Source: Proteobacteria bacterium SG_bin9 (GTDB taxonomy: Bacteria; Pseudomonadota; Alphaproteobacteria; Rhizobiales; Xanthobacteraceae). From it: 11,270 nucleotides of DNA. The translations under genes were made by a program, and so were the position numbers. How positions within the stretch are numbered: the first letter of the stretch is position 1; each line of letters begins with the position of its first letter. The stretch spans positions 47,079-58,348 of the forward strand of contig LWDM01000015.1 of NCBI GenBank assembly GCA_002083525.1, given 5' to 3'. The notes under the pieces are model-generated. The model worked only from the letters and a program-made list of their open reading frames with translations. It made no database searches and was not told the origin of the DNA. This document shows positions 5,843-11,270 of the stretch, piece after piece.

Positions 5843-7381
5843 ATGCGGCTCTCGCATATTCTGTTCGGCATTCTGGCCGTCGCGGTGTCGTTCGTCGCGG
5901 CGACCTTCATCATGGACTGGATTTCGCCGCGCTCCGCCGGTCCCGCGCCGAAGCTGGCGCAGCTTCCGCCTTTGCCGCCGGTCACGCGCAATTCCGTCGT
6001 CATCGCACCGATCGCGGTGCAACTGACCGCGATCCGCGACAGCGTCGACCGCGCCGCGCCGAAGAACTTCAACGGCAAGGCCGACAATCCCGCGAAACAG
6101 GTTCTCTCCAACGCCGACATCAACTGGACCATCAACCGCGGCCCGATCGCGGCAAGCGCCAGCGGCAATGGCAACGACCTCGTTCTGACCACTCCGCTGA
6201 ACGGCAAACTCACCATCGCCGGCAACATTTCCAATGTCACCGGCGACGCGATCAGCAACATCATCGGCGGCAATCTCGGCAAGCAGATCGGCAACGTCGC
6301 GATCAAGCAGTTCAACGCCAACGGCGAAATCCGCGGCACCGTCGGCATCACTTCGCGTCCGGCGCTGCTGCCGAACTGGCGCATCGAGCCGAACCTCAAC
6401 GCGCAGGTCAACCTCGGCGACACGGCGCTGACCATCGGCGGCATCCGCGTCAACGTGCCGGCGCAGATGAAGCCCGTGGTCGACAAGTCGGTGAACGAGC
6501 AGCTCGCAGCGTTGCAGCAGCGCATCCGCAACGACCCCGCGCTCGAACAGATTGCGCGCCGCGAATGGGCAAAGATGTGCCGCTCGATCCCGCTGAAGGG
6601 CGCGCAGGCCGGCCTGCCCGACTTCTGGCTCGAGATGCGCCCCGTCCGCGCCGTCGCCGCGCAGCCGCGCACCGATGCGCGCGCGGTCAATCTCCTGCTT
6701 GGCGTTGAAGCCGAGACGCACCTCTCTTCCGTCGAAACGAAGCCGAACTGCCCGTTCCCGGCGGCGCTCGAGATCATCCCGACCACCGCCGGCCGCGTGA
6801 ACATCGGCGTACCGATCGACGTGCCGTTCACCGAGGTGAACAAGATCGTCGAGGCGCAGCTGAAGAACCGCAAGTTTCCGGAAGACGGCAGCGGCCCCGC
6901 CGACGTCACCGTGCTGAAGGCGACCGTCGCGCCGGCTGGCGAGCGATTGCTGATTTCGCTGCTCGTCAACGCCAGGGAGAAGAAGAGCTTCTTCGGCTTC
7001 GGCGGCGAAGCCACGGTTCATGTCTACGGCAAACCCTTGCTCGATCCGGCCGCGCAGACGCTGAAGCTCACCGACATCGAACTCGCCGTCGAATCCGAAG
7101 CGGCGTTCGGTCTCCTCGGCGCGGCTGCACGCGCGGCAATCCCCTACGTGCAGAAGGCGCTCGCCGAGCGCGCCACCATCAACCTGAAACCGTTCGCAGC
7201 CAACGCGCAGCAGCGCATCGCGGCAGTGCTCGATGACTTCCGCACCAGCACCGACGGCGTGCGCGTCGACGCGCTGGTCAACAGCGTGCGTCTCGCAGGC
7301 ATCGCGTATGATTCGAAGACGCTGCGCGTGATCGCGGAAGCCGATGGCAGCATGGCTGTTACCGTGTCCAAGCTGCCTTAA
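5843..7381 (+). CDS. DUF4403-family protein, membrane-anchored or exported
   Basis: The 512-residue product has one N-terminal hydrophobic segment (about 4-24) after MRLSH. This acts as signal anchor or uncleaved signal, then a proline-rich linker (about 34-47) leads to a long extracytoplasmic region matching DUF4403 in style and length. No enzyme motif is visible. The region seems to hold two related halves. NSVVIAPIAVQLTAI (about 50-64) and its continuation resemble NIGVPIDVPFTEV (about 320-332), and each is followed by a helix and long amphipathic strands. Such tandem architecture recalls TULIP-type lipid-binding proteins (BPI, YceB), so envelope lipid or hydrophobic-ligand binding is possible; this is inference. 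ATG 5843 is preferred to TTG 5825 because GAGCGGGG lies just before it and the hydrophobic segment follows. Inverted repeat B ends 21 bases upstream. Confidence 0.85.
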   Translation: MRLSHILFGILAVAVSFVAATFIMDWISPRSAGPAPKLAQLPPLPPVTRNSVVIAPIAVQLTAIRDSVDRAAPKNFNGKADNPAKQVLSNADINWTINRGPIAASASGNGNDLVLTTPLNGKLTIAGNISNVTGDAISNIIGGNLGKQIGNVAIKQFNANGEIRGTVGITSRPALLPNWRIEPNLNAQVNLGDTALTIGGIRVNVPAQMKPVVDKSVNEQLAALQQRIRNDPALEQIARREWAKMCRSIPLKGAQAGLPDFWLEMRPVRAVAAQPRTDARAVNLLLGVEAETHLSSVETKPNCPFPAALEIIPTTAGRVNIGVPIDVPFTEVNKIVEAQLKNRKFPEDGSGPADVTVLKATVAPAGERLLISLLVNAREKKSFFGFGGEATVHVYGKPLLDPAAQTLKLTDIELAVESEAAFGLLGAAARAAIPYVQKALAERATINLKPFAANAQQRIAAVLDDFRTSTDGVRVDALVNSVRLAGIAYDSKTLRVIAEADGSMAVTVSKLP

Positions 7382-7622
7382 TTCGCCTGCTATCGCTTTT
7401 TTGCAGACCTGCTCAACCCTAAGTGGGTTCCATCACGATTCGTGTTGAATTAAACACGGCGGCCTTGGCTTAGGCCTCGAAGCCGGTTCCTGCGCGATGC
7501 GGAACCGCTGCTTCACCGATGGCGTTGCAGTTCGGCGCGCCTTCGCATGCTGCGTTGCGTTCGCGGCGTTGCGTATCCGCTCATCCAATCCAAAGACCAA
7601 ATCGACGACGGGGACTTTATAC
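7382..7622. other. Intergenic region with several short inverted repeats before the lytic transglycosylase gene
   Basis: This 241-base gap holds CGTGTT and AACACG around an AATT-centred spacer (7441-7458, 16 of 18 positions symmetric). It also has GGTTCC and GGAACC around ten bases (7485-7506). The first could be an operator and the second a leader hairpin. No T-tract terminator for the DUF4403 gene and no clear promoter are visible. Confidence 0.35.
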
Positions 7623-8045
7623 ATGAGAGCACTTTTGCTGGCCGCTGTGGCCACGCTTGCCGTTGCGCATCCCGCTCACGCCCAGCGCAGCGAATACGAC
7701 AGCATGATCGCGAGCCACGCGGCCGCGAATGGCGTGCCTGCCGATCTCGTTCATCGCGTCATCGTGCGCGAGAGCCGCTACAACGCCCGCGCCGTCAGCA
7801 AGGGCAACTACGGCATGATGCAGATCCGCCTCGGCACTGCGCGCGCACTCGGCTACACCGGCAGCGCGCAAGGGCTGCTCGATCCGAACACCAACCTCAC
7901 CTACGCGGTGAAGTATCTCGCCGGCGCCTATCGCACGGCGGGCGGCAATCACGCACAGGCCATGCGTTACTATTCGAGCGGCTACTATTATGCTGCGAAG
8001 CGTCAGCGCGCGATGTCGGCCTACGGTCTCGCGGGTGCGCAGTAA
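7623..8045 (+). CDS. Small secreted lytic transglycosylase (SLT domain)
   Basis: The 140-residue product has a Sec signal (about 1-20, ending HPAHAQ) and a single SLT catalytic domain filling the rest. The catalytic glutamate is Glu50 in VIVRESRYN, followed by GNYGMMQIR (61-69), LLDPNTNLTYAVKYLAG (85-101) and AMRYYSSGYYYA (113-124). These align with the E-S, GLMQ, N-xx-Y-L and AYNAG motifs of the family. The last motif has Tyr-Ser-Ser in place of Tyr-Asn-Ala. Members cut the MurNAc-GlcNAc bond in the periplasm, leaving 1,6-anhydroMurNAc ends. Single-domain forms of this size often serve locally, for example making room for secretion systems or flagella, but none is encoded nearby. Start ATG 7623 has an ACGGGGA site at 7608-7614. 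The frame is open upstream to 7497, but that adds a non-signal extension. A strong terminator follows. Confidence 0.92.
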   Translation: MRALLLAAVATLAVAHPAHAQRSEYDSMIASHAAANGVPADLVHRVIVRESRYNARAVSKGNYGMMQIRLGTARALGYTGSAQGLLDPNTNLTYAVKYLAGAYRTAGGNHAQAMRYYSSGYYYAAKRQRAMSAYGLAGAQ

Positions 8046-8072
8046 GCTGCACCGCAAGCGGCTCAACAAATC

Positions 8073-8103
8073 AAAGCCCGGCCTCGTGCCGGGCTTTCTT
8101 TTT
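8073..8103 (+). terminator. Strong Rho-independent terminator of the lytic transglycosylase gene
   Basis: AAAGCCCGGC (8073-8082) pairs perfectly with GCCGGGCTTT (8088-8097) around a CTCGT loop, followed by CTTTTT. It lies 27 bases after the stop codon and separates this gene from the hydrolase gene. Confidence 0.93.
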
Positions 8104-8161
8104 GTCATGTGCCTGTGGCAGCATCGCAGCGCCGACCCACACGGCAAGCGCAGTACCATCC

Positions 8162-9313
8162 ATGACAATCCTTGACCGCCGCCAGCTTCTTGCAGGAACA
8201 GGAGCCGCTCTCATGAGCCAACTCACGGAGACGGCCGCCGCCACGAGTCTCGATTGGTCGCCCGCCTCGCCTTCGGACATCGATTTCACCGGCGAACTCA
8301 ACGCCAGGCTCGAGCAGGCGATCGCCAGGAAGCGGGTGTGGAATCTTCATGGCGTCATCGTCATGCGCAACGGCCGCGTCGCGCTCGAACGCTACTTCGA
8401 GGGCGATGACAATGCGCGCGGCCGGCCGCTCGGTACCGTCGCGTTCAAGCCGGATACGCTGCACGACATGCGCTCGGTCACCAAGAGCATCGTCTGCCTG
8501 CTCTATGGAATCGCGCTCGACGCCGGCAAGGTGCCGCCACCGGACGCGCCGCTATTCGCGTCGTTTCCGGAATACCCCGATCTCGCCGCCGATCCGAAGC
8601 GCAGCCGCTGGACCGTCGAGCACGTGCTGACCATGACCATGGGCACCGACTGGGACGAACTATCCGTGCCGTACACCAATCCAGCCAACGACGAGATCGC
8701 GATGGACAATGCACCCGATCGCTATCGCTACGTGCTCGACCGGCCGGTGGTGCTCGATCCCGGCAAGCGCTGGATCTACAACGGCGGCGCCACCGCATTG
8801 CTCGGCAAGATCATCGCCAAGGGCACCGGCAAGCCGATGCATGACTACGCCAAGGAGATGCTGTTCGATCCGCTCGGCATCGCCAACACCGAGTGGTTCT
8901 TCGGCCGCGAAGGCGACGCGACGGCTGCCTCGGGCCTGCGCATCACGCCGCGCGACCTTGCGACCTTCGGTCAACTGATGCTGCGTAACGGCGCACTCAA
9001 CAACAAGCAGATCGTCCCGGCAGCATGGATCAAGCGCATCACCACGCCGTTCGTGCGCATCGATGAAATCCGCCACTACGGCTACCAATGGTATCTCGGC
9101 AACTGGTCGTTCGTGACGGCGTCGCGGCCGCGCTGGGACCGGCAGCGCCTCGAAAGCTTCTATTCGGCGGTCGGCAATGGCGGTCAGCGGCTGTTTATCT
9201 TTCCGGGACTCGATCTCGCGGTCGCCACCACATTCGGCAACTACAACGTCCCCGATCAGTGGATGCCGCCGACCAATCTCATGAACGACGTGGTTTTGCC
9301 CTGCGTGATCTAA
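8162..9313 (+). CDS. Exported serine hydrolase of the beta-lactamase / class C (EstB, 6-aminohexanoate-dimer hydrolase-like) family
   Basis: The 383-residue product opens with MTILDRRQLLAGTGAALM, a twin-arginine style leader (Arg6-Arg7-x-Leu-Leu), so Tat export is likely. The beta-lactamase-fold domain covers about 60-365. The nucleophile motif is Ser105-Val-Thr-Lys108 in RSVTKSIVCLL. The second motif is Tyr206 in WIYNGGATALLG, and the third-motif region is AVGNGGQRLFIFPGLDLAVATTFGN (split here as AVGNGG at 336-341, then QRLFIFPG). Relatives include D,D-peptidases, esterases and nylon-oligomer hydrolases, so a true antibiotic-hydrolysing beta-lactamase is not implied. The substrate is unknown. 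ATG 8162 is chosen because it gives the Tat leader. The frame continues open far upstream through the previous gene, but only as an overlapping shadow. The Shine-Dalgarno is weak. The stop abuts the convergent membrane protein gene. Confidence 0.9.
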   Translation: MTILDRRQLLAGTGAALMSQLTETAAATSLDWSPASPSDIDFTGELNARLEQAIARKRVWNLHGVIVMRNGRVALERYFEGDDNARGRPLGTVAFKPDTLHDMRSVTKSIVCLLYGIALDAGKVPPPDAPLFASFPEYPDLAADPKRSRWTVEHVLTMTMGTDWDELSVPYTNPANDEIAMDNAPDRYRYVLDRPVVLDPGKRWIYNGGATALLGKIIAKGTGKPMHDYAKEMLFDPLGIANTEWFFGREGDATAASGLRITPRDLATFGQLMLRNGALNNKQIVPAAWIKRITTPFVRIDEIRHYGYQWYLGNWSFVTASRPRWDRQRLESFYSAVGNGGQRLFIFPGLDLAVATTFGNYNVPDQWMPPTNLMNDVVLPCVI

Positions 9314-10801
9314 TTACTTCTTTGACACGGGCTTTGCCGCCGGCGGCGGCGGAGCGATCGGCTTGCGCACATGCACAACCGCGACATCGTCGGCGAACAG
9401 CCGCTGCCAGCCGTCGGTGCGGTCGAGCAGCTTCGCCGCCGGCGTCGTTGGCATCAGCAAAGTCGCATCGATCTTGTGCTGATCGAGCATCTTGAACAGG
9501 TCGGCCGGGTCGCGCAGCGACGTGGCGCTGTCATGCGCCACCATCATCTTCGCGCCGTAGAGTTCGGTGCGGCCGTCGATGAACGGCGATAGCCCCGACG
9601 CAATCATGTAGCCGCCGAAGTGGTAGTCGTTGAACACGCGCTGCGCCTTCTGCTGCTTCAGCGCGGCGACAGCAGCAGCCGGTGTCGAATTCGCCGGCGG
9701 CGCGTAACGCTGCGTCGCCAGCAGGAAGCCAATGCCGCCGATCAGCAGCGCGGCGATCGCAACGTGGAGCACCGCTGAACTTGCGCCGGCCTGCTTCTCC
9801 ATCTCCGGTCCGCCGACCTGCCGCGCCAACGGCGCGGCCAACAGCATCGGCGCGAGCATCGCAAACGCATCGGCATGACGCACACTCGATAGCGCCAGAT
9901 GCACCAGCCCGAGCAGCATGGCGATGCGCAGCGGCGGCAAGGTCACACCGCGCCAGAGCACAAGGCCGACGCACGTCAGCAGCACAATCTCGAACGGGCC
10001 GAGCTTGGCAAAATCCATCGGCCGCCACTCAACGATCATCGGCAGCGCGTCGCCGAGCGTCAAAATCTTCCACGCGGCCAGCAGCGAGCTATAGCCATAC
10101 GGCGTGACGCAGCTTGCGATCACCGCGAGCACGCCGAACGCACCCCAGCGCATTGCCAGCGCCTTGCGCTCGTCGACCTGCGCATTCCAGATTGCGTCGA
10201 CCGCCATCACGCCGATCAGCGCGAGGCCGAGCACGAAGCTGCCGTGCACGTTGGTCCACACGGTGATGACCGGCAGCAGCCAGAACGAAGGCGCCTCGCG
10301 TTTGTCGGCAGCGGCAATGAGCGTGCCCGCCCACAGCACCATCAGCGGCAGCGCCAGCACATGCGGGCGCGCCACCATGTGCGGCATCGTCAACACCAGC
10401 GCCGCGATCGAGAACATCAGCGCCGGCATCGCCGCGATCCGCTGAAGCATGAAGCGTGCGAGCAGCGCGATTGCGGTTGCGGCCGCGAGTGCGGCGAGCA
10501 GCATCGGTCCGGTCCAGCCGAAGAAGCGATAGGCGAGCGCATAAGCCACCTGCGCGGCCCAGCTGGTGGAAATCCACGGCTGGTCCTTCATCGTCAGCGA
10601 GAACAGGTCCGTGCGCGGAAACGAATCGTGGGCGACGATCCAGTTGCCTATGGCGATCTGCCAGTAGGTGTCCGGGTCGTTCAGCAGGTTGTGGCCAACC
10701 ACCAGCAGCAGCGCCATGCTCCCCAGCGCAGGCCACAGCCAGAGCGGAACGCGCAGCGCCATAGCCGCGGGCCGGACCTCGTCGATGCTGGTGCTGCTCA
10801 T
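9314..10801 (-). CDS. Polytopic membrane protein, GT-C glycosyltransferase-like
   Basis: The 495-residue product has about ten hydrophobic segments (for example 19-36, 98-116, 124-139, 146-164, 173-202, 218-232, 268-283, 289-305, 312-326, 343-361) and a soluble C-terminal domain (about 370-480) with a proline/lysine tail. The first outside loop carries NDPDTYWQIAIGNWI (41-55) and then PWISTSWAAQVAYAL. An aspartate-rich first loop of this kind is typical of GT-C enzymes, which transfer sugars from polyprenyl phosphates on the periplasmic face. RVFNDYHFGGYMI and SPFIDGRTELYG (388-415) form the conserved block of the soluble part. Acceptor and donor are unknown, and it could be a non-catalytic relative. 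ATG 10801 has AGAGGG at a suitable distance. The gene stands alone on the minus strand, diverging from the thi operon and converging with the hydrolase gene. Confidence 0.8.
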   Translation of the reverse strand: MSSTSIDEVRPAAMALRVPLWLWPALGSMALLLVVGHNLLNDPDTYWQIAIGNWIVAHDSFPRTDLFSLTMKDQPWISTSWAAQVAYALAYRFFGWTGPMLLAALAAATAIALLARFMLQRIAAMPALMFSIAALVLTMPHMVARPHVLALPLMVLWAGTLIAAADKREAPSFWLLPVITVWTNVHGSFVLGLALIGVMAVDAIWNAQVDERKALAMRWGAFGVLAVIASCVTPYGYSSLLAAWKILTLGDALPMIVEWRPMDFAKLGPFEIVLLTCVGLVLWRGVTLPPLRIAMLLGLVHLALSSVRHADAFAMLAPMLLAAPLARQVGGPEMEKQAGASSAVLHVAIAALLIGGIGFLLATQRYAPPANSTPAAAVAALKQQKAQRVFNDYHFGGYMIASGLSPFIDGRTELYGAKMMVAHDSATSLRDPADLFKMLDQHKIDATLLMPTTPAAKLLDRTDGWQRLFADDVAVVHVRKPIAPPPPAAKPVSKK

Positions 10802-10918
10802 GAAATTGCCCTCTGCGCGCGCAGTGCGGCATCATCCAAGCACCCAAAGCGATAATGCCCGGTAAAGACGGGCCTCCCGGCGGTCTATGCCGCATGACGG
10901 GAACGCATCCCCAAACCA

Positions 10919-10947
10919 TTGAATTTGGCCCGGTTCGCGCCTATCGT
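10919..10947 (+). promoter_or_regulatory. Sigma-70-type promoter of the thi operon
   Basis: TTGAAT (10919-10924) and TATCGT (10942-10947) are separated by exactly 17 bases. A start about 7 bases past the -10 falls near 10954, immediately before the first paired bases of the TPP aptamer. The agreement between promoter position and aptamer edge supports the call. Confidence 0.65.
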
Positions 10948-10956
10948 AAGGGCGTT

Positions 10957-11070
10957 CCGAGGGGGGCTCCAGGCTGGAGCTGAGATACCGCACCCTCGCA
11001 AGCGGCGAATTCGCCCTTCGAGACCGCGGTAACCCTTTGAACCTGATCCGGGTCATGCCGGCGAAGGGAC
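10957..11070 (+). ncRNA. TPP riboswitch (thi-box)
   Basis: The conserved thi-box core is present: CTGAGA (10980-10985), then CCCTTTGAACCTGATC (11033-11048), CCGGGTCATGCCGG (11048-11061) and CGAAGGGA to 11069. P2 is GCTCC with GGAGC (10966-10970 and 10976-10980). P3 is TACCGC with GCGGTA (10986-10991 and 11026-11031). P3 is extended by CTCG/CGAG and a GGCGAATTCGCC hairpin (11004-11015). Thiamine pyrophosphate binding should lower expression of the downstream thiamine genes. The 3' strand of P4 contains GAAGGGA, which is also the Shine-Dalgarno of the gene starting at 11075. Control is therefore most likely at translation initiation; no terminator hairpin with a U tract lies between aptamer and start. 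Confidence 0.96.
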
Positions 11071-11074
11071 AGGG

Positions 11075-11270
11075 ATGCATACCGCAAGCACCACGCCGCA
11101 ATCGGCATCTATTCATATCATTGGCGCAGGCATCGCCGGCACATGGCAGGCGCTCGCCTTTGCGCGCGCCGGTCATAGCGTGACGCTGCACGAGCGCAGC
11201 TCTGCCGCGATGCTAGATGCGACCAGCCACTGGGCCGGCGGCATGCTCGCGCCCTGGTGCGAGGCGGAAG
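11075..11270 (+). CDS. thiO: Glycine oxidase ThiO, N-terminal part (3' truncated by window)
   Basis: The first 65 residues are visible. After a short polar N-terminus comes the dinucleotide-binding motif HIIGAGIAGTWQAL (about 14-27, GxGxxG). Then AGHSVTLHERS (about 32-42) ends strand 2 with the acidic residue that contacts FAD ribose, and SHWAGGMLAPWCEAE (about 51-65) is a block typical of ThiO. ThiO is a FAD-dependent amine oxidase that turns glycine into dehydroglycine for the thiazole ring of thiamine, feeding ThiG with ThiS. The TPP riboswitch directly upstream fits this role strongly, and thiS, thiG and thiE would be expected to follow. ATG 11075 has GAAGGGA (11063-11069) five bases upstream, inside the riboswitch. 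No other ATG fits as well. Confidence 0.92.
   Translation, partial: MHTASTTPQSASIHIIGAGIAGTWQALAFARAGHSVTLHERSSAAMLDATSHWAGGMLAPWCEAE

Noticed and set aside
5804..7021. Two overlapping minus-strand frames of about 400 residues opposite the DUF4403 gene
   Set aside because: They are antisense shadows of the real gene in high-GC DNA. One starts and ends inside repeat B and the leader, and neither shows a recognisable motif.
7441..7458. CGTGTT/AACACG palindrome as a defined operator
   Set aside because: Six-base arms around an AATT centre arise by chance, and no matching regulator or promoter is visible. It is kept only as a note in the intergenic entry.
7497..7622. In-frame upstream start for the lytic transglycosylase
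   Set aside because: The extension would place 42 non-signal residues before a clear signal peptide. ATG 7623 has its own purine-rich site.
7547..8161. Upstream extension of the serine hydrolase reading frame
   Set aside because: It overlaps the lytic transglycosylase gene and its terminator in another frame. The Tat leader begins at 8162.
9899..10855. Plus-strand frame of 318 residues opposite the GT-C-like membrane gene
   Set aside because: Its composition (His, Arg, Gln) is typical of a shadow frame, while the opposite strand encodes coherent membrane segments.
1..11270. A new defence, toxin-antitoxin or mobile system
   Set aside because: I looked for paired small genes, integrases, transposases, reverse transcriptases, CRISPR-like repeats and nuclease motifs on both strands and found none. 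The caspase-like protein is exported and has no defence-type partner beside it.

Overview
The window is high-GC alphaproteobacterial chromosome. It is probably from the Rhizobiales, near Bradyrhizobium, Rhodopseudomonas or Pseudolabrys. This rests on the protein styles, the codon bias and a thi-box riboswitch upstream of thiO; no rRNA or marker gene is present to fix the genus. I see no CRISPR array, tRNA, insertion sequence, phage gene or recognisable defence island. Most of it reads as ordinary core or near-core sequence.

Layout, left to right. Positions 2-133 hold the tail of a likely TetR-family regulator. 257-1516 (+) encodes a secreted caspase-fold (peptidase C14-like) protein. It converges on a lipoprotein with an extensin-like C-terminal domain at 1532-2848 (-). 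A 27-residue membrane micropeptide gene with a very good ribosome binding site lies at 3056-3139 (+). After a 338-base gap comes a YkuD L,D-transpeptidase (3478-4167, +), closed by a strong intrinsic terminator. Next is a likely two-gene unit: a sterol desaturase/fatty acid hydroxylase family membrane enzyme (4313-5050) and a DUF6314-like protein (5095-5547). The following gap carries two related, mirror-oriented long inverted repeats (5655-5821), which end exactly where the leader of a DUF4403-family envelope protein begins (5843-7381). A small secreted lytic transglycosylase (7623-8045, with terminator) and an exported serine beta-lactamase-family hydrolase (8162-9313) follow. The hydrolase ends with no gap against a convergent polytopic membrane protein resembling GT-C glycosyltransferases (9314-10801, -). 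The window closes with a sigma-70-type promoter, a TPP riboswitch and the start of thiO (11075 onward).

Together, most genes act at or outside the inner membrane. Four belong to families that act on, or often act on, peptidoglycan: extensin-like/M15-like, L,D-transpeptidase, lytic transglycosylase and beta-lactamase-like. They are separated by terminators and strand switches, so this is a neighbourhood of envelope genes rather than one operon. The features most worth a second look are the paired inverted repeats, the micropeptide gene, the secreted caspase-like protein, the apparent internal duplication in the DUF4403 protein, and the TPP riboswitch whose aptamer contains the thiO Shine-Dalgarno.
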